This document shows, in pieces, positions 1-14,000 of a DNA stretch of 64,000 bases. The stretch comes from Liolophura sinensis (Eukaryota > Mollusca > Polyplacophora > Chitonida > Chitonidae), in contig NW_027018100.1 of NCBI RefSeq assembly GCF_032854445.1, positions 1 to 64,000 of the forward strand, written 5' to 3'. The notes under the pieces were generated by a model, which was not told the DNA's origin, did not search any database, and was given only the letters and a program-made list of their open reading frames with translations. Every line of letters starts with the position of its first letter. Within the stretch, counting starts at the first letter, position 1. The translations under genes were made by a program, and so were the position numbers.

Positions 1-3000
1 GGCCAAAGATTTGACGTCGTCTGGGCTACCGAAGGGCACATAACTTATAATGAAAAGTTGAATATAGTAATGACCAGTCGCGATTGTACATAGTTAATGT
101 AGCCGATTTCAATTAGCAAAAAGACCAGGCAAAAATCCAAAAGTGGAAAAACTGTTCCAATGCTGCTGGTAAGAGGCTAATCCGACGTATTTTTTGACGA
201 GAAATCGAATGGTGCAAACCGCGTTGCTCTCCGACCAATACTTTTGGCTGTAGCCACAAATGAATAATCATTGATGTCAAGATCACGTGCCCAGCAACGG
301 CTCTTACTCCATGGAAACCAAGGAAATTTGCAATTTTTCAACAGCTGGAGATGCCTGGCCCAATTGCGCATCTTTTGGCACCTTATTGATGTGGGTCAGT
401 GTTAAATTGTACTTTTTACAGCGGACTGTATCAAGTACCTTGTGTTTTTTTATATACAAATGGTGTGGTTTTTCTACATGTAGATAAAGACATTGAGTTT
501 GTCTTTGACTTAGAAGTAAGACAACTGCTGGGTGAGTTAAATGGGCTTGGCCCAAAGATTTGACGTCGTCTGGGCTACCGAAGGGCACATAACTTATAAT
601 GAAAAGTTGAATATAGTAATGACCAGTCGCGATTGTACATAGTTAATGTAGCCGAAATTCAATTAGCAAAAAGACCAGACAAAAATCCAAAAGTGGAAAA
701 ACTGTTCCAATGCTGCTGTAAGAGGCTAATCCCGACGTATTTTTTGACGAGAAATCGAATGGTGCAAACCGCGTTGCTCTCCGACCAATACTTTTGGCTG
801 TAGCCACAAATGAATAATCATTGATGTCAAGATCACGTGCCCAGCAACGGCTCTTACTCATGGAAACCAAGGAAATTTGCAATTTTTCAACAGCTGGAGA
901 TGCCTGGCCCAATTGCGCATCTTTTGGCACCTTATTGATGTGGGTCAGTGTTCAATTGTACTTTTTACAGCGGACTGTATCAAGTACCTTGTGTTTTTTT
1001 TTTATATACAAATGGTGTGGTTTTTCTACATGTAGATAAAGACATTGAGTTTGTCTTCGACTTAGAAGTAAGACAAACTGCTGGGTGAGTTAAATGGGCT
1101 TTGCCCAAAGATTTGACGTCGTCTGGGCTACGAAGGGCACATAACTTATAATGAAAAGTTGAATATAGTAATGACCAGTCGCGATTGTACATAGTTAATG
1201 TAGCCGATTTCAATTCGCAAAAAGACCAGGCAAAAATCCAAAAGTAGAAAAACTGTTCCAATGCTGCTGGTAAGAGGCTAATCCGACGTATTTTTTGACG
1301 AGAAATCGAATGGTGCAAACCGCGTTGCTCTCCGACCAATACTTTTGGCTGTAGCCACAAATGAATAATCATTGATGTCAAGATCACGTGCCCAGCAACG
1401 GCTCTTACTCCATGGAAACCAAGGAAATTTGCAATTTGTCAACAGCTGGAGATGCCTGGCCCAATTGCGCATCTTTTGGCACCTTATTGATGTGGGTCAG
1501 TGTTCAATTGTACTTTTTACAGCAGACTGTATCACATACCTTGTGTTTTTTTTAAATACAAATGGTGTGGTTTTTCTACATGTAGATAAAGACATTGAGT
1601 TTGTCTTCGACTTAGAAGTAAGACATTTGCTGGGTGAGTTAAATGGGCTTGGCCCAAAGATTTGACGTCGTCTGGGCTACCGAAGGGCACATAACTTATA
1701 ATGAAAAGTTGAATATAGTAATGACCAGTCGCGATTGTACATAGTTAATGTAGCCGATTTCAATTAGCAAAAAGACCAGGTAAAAATCCAAAAGTGGAAA
1801 AACTGTTCCAATGCTGCTGGTAAGAGGCTAATCCGACGTATTTTTTGACGAGAAATCGAATGGTGCAAACCGCGTTGCTCTCCGACCAATACTTTTGGCT
1901 GTAGCCACAAATGAATAATCATTGATGTCAAGATCACGTGCCCAGCAACGGCTCTTACTCCATGGAAACCAAGGAAATTTGCAATTTTTCAACAGCTGGA
2001 GATGCCTGGCCCAATTGCGCATCTTTTGGCACCTTATTGATGTGGGTCAGTGTTCAATTGTACTTTTTACAGCGGACTGTATCAAGTACCTTGTGTTTTT
2101 TTTTATATACAAATGGTGTGGTTTTTCTACATGTAGATAAAGACATTGAGTTTGTCTTCGACTTAGAAGTAAGACAACTGCTGAGTGAGTTAAATGGGCT
2201 TTGCCCAAAGATTTGACGTCGTCTAGGCTACCGAAGGGCACATAACTTATAATGAAAAGTTGAATATAGTAATGACCAGTCGCGATTGTACATAGTTAAT
2301 GTAGCCGATTTCAATTAGCAAAAAGACCAGGCAAAAATCCAAAAGTAGAAAAACTGTTCCAATGCTGCTGGTAAGAGGCTAATCCGACGTATTTTTTGAC
2401 GAGAAATCGAATGGTGCAAACCGCGTTGCTCTCCGACCAATACTTTTGGCTGTAGCCACAAATGAATAATCATTGATGTCAAGATCACGTGCCCAGCAAC
2501 GGCTCTTACTCCATGGAAACCAAGGAAATTTGCAATTTTTCAACAGCTGGAGATGCCTGGCCCAATTGCGCATCTTTTGGCACCTTATTGATGTGGGTCA
2601 GTGTTCAATTGTACTTTTTACAGCGGACTGTATCATATACCTTGTGTTTTTTTTATATACAAATGGTGTGGTTTTTCTACATGTAGATAAAGACATTGAG
2701 TTTGTCTTCGACTTAGAAGTAAGACATTTGCTGGGTGAGTTAAATGGGCTTGGCCCAAAGATTTGACGTCGTCTGGGCTACCGAAGGGCACATAACTTAT
2801 AATGAAAAGTTGAATATAGTAATGACCAGTCGCGATTGTACATAGTTAATGTAGCCGATTTCAATTAGCAAAAAGACCAGGTAAAAATCCAAAAGTGGAA
2901 AAACTGTTAAAATGCTGCTGGTAAGAGGCTAATCCGACGTATTTTTTGACGAGAAATCGAATGGTGCAAACCGCGTTGCTCTCCGACCAATACTTTTGGC

Positions 3001-3301
3001 TGTAGCCACAAATGAATAATCATTGATGTCAAGATCACGTGCCCAGCAACGGCTCTTACTCCATGGAAACCAAGGAAATTTGCAATTTTTCAACAGCTGG
3101 AGATGCCTGGCCCAATTGCGCATCTTTTGGCACCTTATTGATGTGGGTCAGTGTTCAATTGTACTTTTTACAGCGGACTGTATCAAGTACCTTGTGTTTT
3201 TTTTATATACAAATGGTGTGGTTTTTCTACATGTAGATAAAGACATTGAGTTTGTCTTCGACTTAGAAGTAAGACATTTGCTGGGTGAGTTAAATGGGCT
3301 T

Positions 3302-5501
3302 TGCCCAAAGATTTGACGTCGTCTGGGCTACCGAAGGGCACATAACTTATAATGAAAAGTTGAATATAGTAATGACCAGTCGCGATTGTACATAGTTAAT
3401 GTAGCCGATTTCAATTAGCAAAAAGACCAGGCAAAAATCCAAAAGTGGAAAAACTGTTCCAATGCTGCTGGTAAGAGGCTAATCCGACGTATTTTTTGAC
3501 GAGAAATCGAATGGTGCAAACCGCGTTGCTCTCCGACCAATACTTTTGGCTGTAGCCACAAATGAATAATCATTGATGTCAAGATCACGTGCCCAGCAAC
3601 GGCTCTTACTCCATGGAAACCAAGGAAATTTGCAATTTTTCAACAGCTGGAGATGCCTGGCCCAATTGCGCATCTTTTGGCACCTTATTGATGTGGGTCA
3701 GTGTTAAATTGTACTTTTTACAGCGGACTGTATCAAGTACCTTGTGTTTTTTTATATACAAATGGTGTGGTTTTTCTACATGTAGATAAAGACATTGAGT
3801 TTGTCTTTGACTTAGAAGTAAGACAACTGCTGGGTGAGTTAAATGGGCTTGGCCCAAAGATTTGACGTCGTCTGGGCTACCGAAGGGCACATAACTTATA
3901 ATGAAAAGTTGAATATAGTAATGACCAGTCGCGATTGTACATAGTTAATGTAGCCGATTTCAATTAGCAAAAAGACCAGGCAAAAATCCAAAAGTGGAAA
4001 AACTGTTCCAATGCTGCTGGTAAGAGGCTAATCCGACGTATTTTTTGACGAGAAATCGAATGGTGCAAACCGCGTTGCTCTCCGACCAATACTTTTGGCT
4101 GTAGCCACAAATGAATAATCATTGATGTCAAGATCACGTGCCCAGCAACGGCTCTTACTCCATGGAAACCAAGGAAATTTGCAATTTTTCAACAGCTGGA
4201 GATGCCTGGCCCAATTGCGCATCTTTTGGCACCTTATTGATGTGGGTCAGTGTTCAATTGTACTTTTTACAGCGGACTGTATCAAGTACCTTGTGTTTTT
4301 TTTTATATACAAATGGTGTGGTTTTTCTACATGTAGATAAAGACATTGAGATTGTCTTCGACTTAGAAGTAAGACAACTGCTGGGTGAGTTAAATGGGCT
4401 TTGCCCAAAGATTTGACGTCGTCTGGGCTACCGAAGGGCACATAACTTATAATGAAAAGTTGAATATAGTAATGACCAGTCGCGATTGTACATAGTTAAT
4501 GTAGCCGATTTCAATTAGCAAAAAGACCAGGCAAAAATCCAAAAGTAGAAAAACTGTTCCAATGCTGCTGGTAAGAGGCTAATCCGACGTATTTTTTGAC
4601 GAGAAATCGAATGGTGCAAACCGCGTTGCTCTCCGACCAATACTTTTGGCTGTAGCCACAAATGAATAATCATTGATGTCAAGATCACGTGCCCAGCAAC
4701 GGCTCTTACTACATGGAAACCAAGGAAATTTGCAATTTGTCAACAGCTGGAGATGCCTGGCCCAATTGCGCATCTTTTGGCACCTTATTGATGTGGGTCA
4801 GTGTTCAATTGTACTTTTTACAGCGGACTGTATCATATACCTTGTGTTTTTTTTATATACAAATGGTGTGGTTTTTCTACATGTAGATAAAGACATTGAG
4901 TTTGTCTTCGACTTAGAAGTAAGACATTTGCTGGGTGAGTTAAATGGGCTTGGCCCAAAGATTTGACGTCGTCTGGGCTACCGAAGGGCACATAACTTAT
5001 AATGAAAAGTTGAATATAGTAATGACCAGTCGCGATTGTACATAGTTAATGTAGCCGATTTCAATTAGCAAAAAGACCAGGTAAAAATCCAAAAGTGGAA
5101 AAACTGTTAAAATGCTGCTGGTAAGAGGCTAATCCGACGTATTTTTTGACGAGAAATCGAATGGTGCAAACCGCGTTGCTCTCCGACCAATACTTTTGGC
5201 TGTAGCCACAAATGAATAATCATTGATGTCAAGATCACGTGCCCAGCAACGGCTCTTACTCCATGGAAACCAAGGAAATTTGCAATTTTTCAACAGCTGG
5301 AGATGCCTGGCCCAATTGCGCATCTTTTGGCACCTTATTGATGTGGGTCAGTGTTCAATTGTACTTTTTACAGCGGACTGTATCAAGTACCTTGTGTTTT
5401 TTTTATATACAAATGGTGTGGTTTTTCTACATGTAGATAAAGACATTGAGTTTGTCTTCGACTTAGAAGTAAGACATTTGCTGGGTGAGTTAAATGGGCT
5501 T
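3302..5501. repeat. Complete tetrameric HOR unit A-B-C-D (2.2 kb)
   Basis: This is the cleanest full copy of the four-monomer unit: A at 3302, B at 3851, C at 4402 and D at 4952. The unit at 1651-3301 (B, C, D) precedes it with the same order. The C copy here has both TACTACATGG and TTTGTCAAC, which the C copy at 2202 lacks. The next unit (5502-7153) repeats A, B, C but not D. Confidence 0.8.
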
Positions 5502-8500
5502 TGCCCAAAGATTTGACGTCGTCTGGGCTACCGAAGGGCACATAACTTATAATGAAAAGTTGAATATAGTAATGACCAGTCGCGATTGTACATAGTTAAT
5601 GTAGCCGATTTCAATTAGCAAAAAGACCAGGCAAAAATCCAAAAGTGGAAAAAACTGTTCCAATGCTGCTGGTAAGAGGCTAATCCGACGTATTTTTTGA
5701 CGAGAAATCGAATGGTGCAAACCGCGTTGCTCTCCGACCAATACTTTTGGCTGTAGCCACAAATGAATAATCATTGATGTCAAGATCACGTGCCCAGCAA
5801 CGGCTCTTACTCCATGGAAACCAAGGAAATTTGCAATTTTTCAACAGCTGGAGATGCCTGGCCCAATTGCGCATCTTTTGGCACCTTATTGATGTGGGTC
5901 AGTGTTAAATTGTACTTTTTACAGCGGACTGTATCAAGTACCTTGTGTTTTTTTATATACAAATGGTGTGGTTTTTCTACATGTAGATAAAGACATTGAG
6001 TTTGTCTTTGACTTAGAAGTAAGACAACTGCTGGGTGAGTTAAATGGGCTTGGCCCAAAGATTTGACGTCGTCTGGGCTACCGAAGGGCACATAACTTAT
6101 AATGAAAAGTTGAATATAGTAATGACCAGTCGCGATTGTACATAGTTAATGTAGCCGAATTCAATTAGCAAAAAGACCAGGCAAAAATCCAAAAGTGGAA
6201 AAACTGTTCCAATGCTGCTGGTAAGAGGCTAATCCGACGTATTTTTTGACGAGAAATCGAATGGTGCAAACCGCGTTGCTCTCCGACCAATACTTTTGGC
6301 TGTAGCCACAAATGAATAATCATTGATGTCAAGATCACGTGCCCAGCAACGGCTCTTACTCCATGGAAACCAAGGAAATTTGCAATTTTTCAACAGCTGG
6401 AGATGCCTGGCCCAATTGCGCATCTTTTGGCACCTTATTGATGTGGGTCAGTGTTCAATTGTACTTTTTACAGCGGACTGTATCAAGTACCTTGTGTTTT
6501 TTTTTATATACAAATGGTGTGGTTTTTCTACATGTAGATAAAGACATTGAGTTTGTCTTCGACTTAGAAGTAAGACAACTGCTGGGTGAGTTAAATGGGC
6601 TTTGCCCAAAGATTTGACGTCGTCTGGGCTACCGAAGGGCACATAACTTATAATGAAAAGTTGAATATAGTAATGACCAGTCGCGATTGTACATAGTTAA
6701 TGTAGCCGATTTCAATTAGCAAAAAGACCAGGCAAAAATCCAAAAGTAGAAAAACTGTTCCAATGCTGCTGGTAAGAGGCTAATCCGACGTATTTTTTGA
6801 CGAGAAATCGAATGGTGCAAACCGCGTTGCTCTCCGACCAATACTTTTGGCTGTAGCCACAAATGAATAATCATTGATGTCAAGATCACGTGCCCAGCAA
6901 CGGCTCTTACTACATGGAAACCAAGGAAATTTGCAATTTGTCAACAGCTGGAGATGCCTGGCCCAATTGCGCATCTTTTGGCACCTTATTGATGTGGGTC
7001 AGTGTTAAATTGTACTTTTTACAGCGGACTGTATCATATACCTTGTGTTTTTTTTATATACAAATGGTGTGGTTTTTCTACATGTAGATAAAGACATTGA
7101 GTTTGTCTTCGACTTAGAAGTAAGACATTTGCTGGGTGAGTTAAATGGGCCTTGGCCCAAAGATTTGACGTCGTCTGGGCTACCGAAGGGCACATAACTT
7201 ATAATGAAAAGTTGAATATAGTAATGACCAGTCGCGATTGTACATAGTTAATGTAGCCGAATTCAATTAGCAAAAAGACCAGGCAAAAATCCAAAAGTGG
7301 AAAAACTGTTCCAATGCTGCTGGTAAGAGGCTAATCCGACGTATTTTTTGACGAGAAATCGAATGGTGCAAACCGCGTTGCTCTCCGACCAATATTTTTG
7401 GCTGTAGCCACAAATGAATAATCATTGATGTCAAGATCACGTGCCCAGCAACGGCTCTTACTCCATGGAAACCAAGGAAATTTGCAATTTTTCAACAGCT
7501 GGAGATGCCTGGCCCAATTGCGCATCTTTTGGCACCTTATTGATGTGGGTCAGTGTTAAATTGTACTTTTTACAGCGGACTGTATCAAGTACCTTGTGTT
7601 TTTTTATATACAAATGGTGTGGTTTTTCTACATGTAGATAAAGACATTGAGTTTGTCTTTGACTTAGAAGTAAGACAACTGCTGGGTGAGTTAAATGGGC
7701 TTGGCCCAAAGATTTGACGTCGTCTGGGCTACCGAAGGGCACATAACTTATAATGAAAAGTTGAATATAGTAATGACCAGTCGCGATTGTACATAGTTAA
7801 TGTAGCCGAATTCAATTAGCAAAAAGACCAGGCAAAAATCCAAAAGTGGAAAAACTGTTCCAATGCTGCTGGTAAGAGGCTAATCCGACGTATTTTTTGA
7901 CGAGAAATCGAATGGTGCAAACCGCGTTGCTCTCCGACCAATACTTTTGGCTGTAGCCACAAATGAATAATCATTGATGTCAAGATCACGTGCCCAGCAA
8001 CGGCTCTTACTCCATGGAAACCAAGGAAATTTGCAATTTTTCAACAGCTGGAGATGCCTGGCCCAATTGCGCATCTTTTGGCACCTTATTGATGTGGGTC
8101 AGTGTTCAATTGTACTTTTTACAGCGGACTGTATCAAGTACCTTGTGTTTTTTTTTATATACAAATGGTGTGGTTTTTCTACATGTAGATAAAGACATTG
8201 AGTTTGTCTTCGACTTAGAAGTAAGACAACTGCTGGGTGAGTTAAATGGGCTTTGCCCAAAGATTTGACGTCGTCTGGGCTACCGAAGGGCACATAACTT
8301 ATAATGAAAAGTTGAATATAGTAATGACCAGTCGCGATTGTACATAGTTAATGTAGCCGATTTCAATTAGCAAAAAGACCAGGCAAAAATCCAAAAGTAG
8401 AAAAACTGTTCCAATGCTGCTGGTAAGAGGCTAATCCGACGTATTTTTTGACGAGAAATCGAATGGTGCAAACCGCGTTGCTCTCCGACCAATACTTTTG

Positions 8501-8803
8501 GCTGTAGCCACAAATGAATAATCATTGATGTCAAGATCACGTGCCCAGCAACGGCTCTTACTACATGGAAACCAAGGAAATTTGCAATTTGTCAACAGCT
8601 GGAGATGCCTGGCCCAATTGCGCATCTTTTGGCACCTTATTGATGTGGGTCAGTGTTAAATTGTACTTTTTACAGCGGACTGTATCATATACCTTGTGTT
8701 TTTTTTATATACAAATGGTGTGGTTTTTCTACATGTAGATAAAGACATTGAGTTTGTCTTCGACTTAGAAGTAAGACATTTGCTGGGTGAGTTAAATGGG
8801 CTT

Positions 8804-9354
8804 GGCCCAAAGATTTGACGTCGTCTGGGCTACCGAAGGGCACATAACTTATAATGAAAAGTTGAATATAGTAATGACCAGTCGCGATTGTACATAGTTA
8901 ATGTAGCCGAATTCAATTAGCAAAAAGACCAGGCAAAAATCCAAAAGTGGAAAAACTGTTCCAATGCTGCTGGTAAGAGGCTAATCCGACGTATTTTTTG
9001 ACGAGAAATCGAATGGTGCAAACCGCGTTGCTCTCCGACCAATATTTTTGGCTGTAGCCACAAATGAATAATCATTGATGTCAAGATCACGTGCCCAGCA
9101 ACGGCTCTTACTCCATGGAAACCAAGGAAATTTGCAATTTTTCAACAGCTGGAGATGCCTGGCCCAATTGCGCATCTTTTGGCACCTTATTGATGTGGGT
9201 CAGTGTTCAATTGTACTTTTTACAGCGGACTGTATCAAGTACCTTGTGTTTTTTTTTATATACAAATGGTGTGGTTTTTCTACATGTAGATAAAGACATT
9301 GAGTTTGTCTTCGACTTAGAAGTAAGACAACTGCTGGGTGAGTTAAATGGGCTT
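8804..9354. repeat. Hybrid monomer: type A-like left part, type B right part
   Basis: The left part carries GCCGAATTC and AATATTTTTGG, the pair seen in the A copy at 7154-7702. The right part has GTTCAATTG, 9 T, CTTCGAC and GGCTTTGCCC as in type B (for example 7703-8253). The switch lies between about 9050 and 9207. It sits where the neighbouring unit has A then B, so one monomer is missing. This is the expected product of an unequal crossover between out-of-register A and B copies. Confidence 0.75.
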
Positions 9355-11003
9355 TGCCCAAAGATTTGACGTCGTCTGGGCTACCGAAGGGCACATAACT
9401 TATAATGAAAAGTTGAATATAGTAATGACCAGTCGCGATTGTACATAGTTAATGTAGCCGATTTCAATTAGCAAAAAGACCAGGCAAAAATCCAAAAGTA
9501 GAAAAACTGTTCCAATGCTGCTGGTAAGAGGCTAATCCGACGTATTTTTTGACGAGAAATCGAATGGTGCAAACCGCGTTGCTCTCCGACCAATACTTTT
9601 GGCTGTAGCCACAAATGAATAATCATTGATGTCAAGATCACGTGCCCAGCAACGGCTCTTACTACATGGAAACCAAGGAAATTTGCAATTTGTCAACAGC
9701 TGGAGATGCCTGGCCCAATTGCGCATCTTTTGGCACCTTATTGATGTGGGTCAGTGTTAAATTGTACTTTTTACAGCGGACTGTATCATATACCTTGTGT
9801 TTTTTTTATATACAAATGGTGTGGTTTTTCTACATGTAGATAAAGACATTGAGTTTGTCTTCGACTTAGAAGTAAGACATTTGCTGGGTGAGTTAAATGG
9901 GCTTGGCCCAAAGATTTGACGTCGTCTGGGCTACCGAAGGGCACATAACTTATAATGAAAAGTTGAATATAGTAATGACCAGTCGCGATTGTACATAGTT
10001 AATGTAGCCGATTTCAATTAGCAAAAAGACCATGTAAAAATCCAAAAGTGGAAAAACTGTTAAAATGCTGCTGGTAAGAGGCTAATCCGACGTATTTTTT
10101 GACGAGAAATCGAATGGTGCAAACCGCGTTGCTCTCCGACCAATACTTTTGGCTGTAGCCACAAATGAATAATCATTGATGTCAAGATCACGTGCCCAGC
10201 AACGGCTCTTACTCCATGGAAACCAAGGAAATTTGCAATTTTTCAACAGCTGGAGATGCCTGGCCCAATTGCGCATCTTTTGGCACCTTATTGATGTGGG
10301 TCAGTGTTCAATTGTACTTTTTACAGCGGACTGTATCAAGTACCTTGTGTTTTTTTTATATACAAATGGTGTGGTTTTTCTACATGTAGATAAAGACATT
10401 GAGTTTGTCTTTGACTTAGAAGTAAGACAACTGCTGGGTGAGTTAAATGGGCTTGGCCCAAAGATTTGACGTCGTCTGGGCTACCGAAGGGCACATAACT
10501 TATAATGAAAAGTTGAATATAGTAATGACCAGTCGCGATTGTACATAGTTAATGTAGCCGATTTCAATTAGCAAAAAGACCAGGCAAAAATCCAAAAGTG
10601 GAAAAACTGTTCCAATGCTGCTGGTAAGAGGCTAATCCGACGTATTTTTTGACGAGAAATCGAATGGTGCAAACCGCGTTGCTCTCCGACCAATACTTTT
10701 GGCTGTAGCCACAAATGAATAATCATTGATGTCAAGATCACGTGCCCAGCAACGGCTCTTACTCCATGGAAACCAAGGAAATTTGCAATTTTTCAACAGC
10801 TGGAGATGCCTGGCCCAATTGCGCATCTTTTGGCACCTTATTGATGTGGGTCAGTGTTCAATTGTACTTTTTACAGCGGACTGTATCAAGTACCTTGTGT
10901 TTTTTTATATACAAATGGTGTGGTTTTTCTACATGTAGATAAAGACATTGAGTTTGTCTTTGACTTAGAAGTAAAACAACTGCTGGGTGAGTTAAATGGG
11001 CTT

Positions 11004-14000
11004 GGCCCAAAGATTTGACGTCGTCTGGGCTACCGAAGGGCACATAACTTATAATGAAAAGTTGAATATAGTAATGACCAGTCGCGATTGTACATAGTTA
11101 ATGTAGCCGTTTTCAATTAGAAAAAATACCAGGCAAAAATCCAAAAATGGAAAAACTGTTAAAATGCTGCTGGTAAGAGGCTAATCCGACGTATTTTTTG
11201 ACGAGAAATCGAATGGTGCAAACCGCGTTGCTCTCCGACCAATACTTTTGGCTGTAGCCACAAATGAATAATCATTGATGTCAAGATCACGTGCCCAGCA
11301 ACGGGTCTTACTCCATGGAAACCAAGGAAATTTGCAATTTTTCAACAGCTGGAGATGCCTGGCCCAATTGCGCATCTTTTGGCACCTTATTGATGTGGGT
11401 CAGTGTTCAATTGTACTTTTTACAGCGGACTGTATCAAGTACCTTGTGTTTTTTTTATATACAAATGGTGTGGTTTTTCTACATGTAGATAAAGACATTG
11501 AGTTTGTCTTCGACTTAGAAGTAAGACATTTGCTGGGTGAGTTAAATGGGCTTGGCCCAAAGATTTGACGTCGTCTGGGCTACCGAAGGGCACATAACTT
11601 ATAATGAAAAGTTGAATATAGTAATGACCAGTCGCGATTGTACATAGTTAATGTAGCCGATTTCAATTAGAAAAAATACCAGGCAAAAATCCAAAAGTGG
11701 AAAAACTGTTCCAATGCTGCTGGTAAGAGGCTAATCCGACGTATTTTTTCACGAGAAATCGAATGGTGCAAACCGCGTTGCTCTCCGACCAATACTTTTG
11801 GCTGTAGCCACAAATGAATAATCATTGATGTCAAGATCACGTGCCCAGCAACGGCTCTTACTCCATGGAAACCAAGGAAATTTGCAATTTTCAACAGCTG
11901 GAGATGCCTGGCCCAATTGCGCATCTTTTGGTTATTGATGTGGGTCAGTGTTAAATTGTACTTTTTACAGCAGACTGTATCACTATACCTTGGTTTTTTT
12001 TTATATACAAATGGTGTGGTTTTTTCTACATGTAGATAAAGACATTGAGTTTGTCTTCGACTTAGAAGTAAGACATTTGCTGGGTGAGTTAAATGGGCTT
12101 GGCCCAAAGATTTGACGTCGTCTGGGCTACCGAAGGGCACATAACTTATAATGAAAAGTTGAATATAGTAATGACCAGTCGCGATTGTACATAGTTAATG
12201 TAGCCGATTTCAATTAGCAAAAAGACCAGGTAAAAATCCAAAAGTGGAAAAACTGTTCAATGCTGCTGGTAAGAGGCTAATCCGACGTATTTTTTGACGA
12301 GAAATCGAATGGTGCAAACCGCGTTGCTCTCCGACCAATACTTTTGGCTGTAGCCACAAATGAATAATCATTGATGTCAAGATCACGTGCCCAGCAACGG
12401 CTCTTACTCCATGGAAACCAAGGAAATGTTGCAATTTTTCTCAACAGCTGGAGATGCCTGGCCAATTGCGCATCTTTTGGCACCTTATTGATGTGGGTCA
12501 GTGTTAAATTGTACTTTTTACAGCGGACTGTATCAAGTACCTTGTGTTTTTTTTATATACAAATGGTGTGGTTTTTTCTACATGTAGATAAAGACATTGA
12601 GTTTGTCTTCGACTTAGAAGTAAGACATTTGCTGGGTGAGTTAAATGCGCTTGGCCCAAAGATTTGACGTCGTCTGGGCTACCGAAGGGCACATAACTTA
12701 TAATGAAAAGTTTGAATATAGTAATGACCAGTCGCGATTGTACATAGTTACTGAGTAGCCGATTTCAATTAGCAAAAAGACCAGGCAAAAATCCAAAAGT
12801 GGAAAAAACTGTTCCAATGCTGCTGGTAAGAGGCTAATCGACGTATTTTTTGACGAGAAATCGAATGGTGCAAACCGCGTTGCTCTCCGACCAATACTTT
12901 TGGCTGTAGCCACAAATGAATAATCATTGATGTCAAGATCACGTGCCCAGCAACGGCTCTTACTCCATGGAAACCAAGGAAATTTGCAATTTTTCAACAG
13001 CTGGAGATGCCTGGCCCAATTGCGCATCTTTTGGCAACCTTATTGTTGTGGGTCAGTGTTAAATTGTACTTTTTACAGCGACTGTATCAAGTACCTTGTG
13101 TTTTTTTATATACAAATGGTGTGGTTTTTCTACATGTAGATAAAGACATTGAGTTTGTCTTTGACTTAGAAGTAAGACAACTGCTGGGTGAGTTAAATGG
13201 GCTTGGCCCAAAGATTTGACGTCGTCTGGGCTACCGAAGGGCACATAACTTATAATGAAAAGTTGAATATAGTAATGACCAGTCGCGATTGTACATAGTT
13301 AATGTAGCCGATTTCAATTAGCAAAAAGACCAGGCAAAAATCCAAAAGTGGAAAAACTGTTCCAATGCTGCTGGTAAGAGGCTAATTCCGACGTATTTTT
13401 TGACGAGAAATCGAATGGTGCAAACCGCGTTGCTCTCCGAACAATACTTTTGGCTGTAGCCACAAATGAATAATCATTGATGTCAAGATCACGTGCCCAG
13501 CAACGGCTCTTACTACATGGAAACCAAGGAAATTTGCAATTTGTCAACAGCTGGAGATGCCTGGCCCAATTGCGCATCTTTTGGCACCTTATTGATGTGG
13601 GTCAGTGTTCAATTTTACTTTTTACAGCAGGACTGTATCATATACCTTGTGTTTTTTTTATATACAAATGGTGTGGTTTTTCTACATGTAGATAAAGGAC
13701 ATTGAGTTTGTCTTCGACTTAGAAGTAAGACATTTGCTGGGTGAGTTAAATGGGCTTGGCCCAAAGATTTGACGTTCGTCTGGGCTACCGAAGGGCACAT
13801 AACTTATAATGAAAAGTTGAATATAGTAATGACCAGTCGCGATTGTACATAGTTAATGTAGCCGATTTCAATTAGCAAAAAGACCAGGCAAAACTCCAAA
13901 AGTGGAAAAACTGTTCCAATGCTGCTGGTAAGAGGCTAATCCGACGTATTTTTTGACGAGAAATCGAATGGTGCAAACCGCGTTGCTCTCCCATACTTTT

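Larger units (their letters stand above)
1..11003. repeat. HOR block 1: tetramer A-B-C-D and derivatives (20 monomers)
   Basis: Monomers start at 1, 549, 1102, 1651, 2202, 2752, 3302, 3851, 4402, 4952, 5502, 6052, 6603, 7154, 7703, 8254, 8804, 9355, 9905 and 10455. Type A has GTTAAATTG, 7 T, CTTTGAC and AACTGC. Type B has GTTCAATTG, 9 T, CTTCGAC, AACTGC and GGCTTTGCCC. Type C has ATCATATACC and CATTTG, usually with TACTACATGG and TTTGTCAAC. Type D has GGTAAAAATCC, TTAAAATG and CATTTG. The order is A B C B C D, A B C D, A B C, A B C, A/B-hybrid C D, A-like. Tetramers, trimers and BC doublings therefore all occur. The copy at 549-1101 carries several 1-bp indels; the rest are clean. Confidence 0.85.

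Noticed and set aside
2929-3123. A 64-codon minus-strand ORF (starting MRNWARHLQ) found in almost every monomer, and plus-strand ORFs of 65-97 codons overlapping it
   Set aside because: They recur only because monomers are nearly identical. They overlap on both strands, differ by the same substitutions as the DNA with no codon-position bias I can see, and are broken freely by indels. A 550-bp period is not a multiple of three, so no frame continues. No known domain is visible.
7384-7404. AATATTTTTGG in some copies resembles an Sm-binding site, suggesting snRNA or spliced-leader repeats
   Set aside because: Most copies have AATACTTTTGG, which does not fit. There is no adjacent splice donor context, snRNA stem or conserved snRNA motif, and no 5S, tRNA A/B box or other RNA gene signature.
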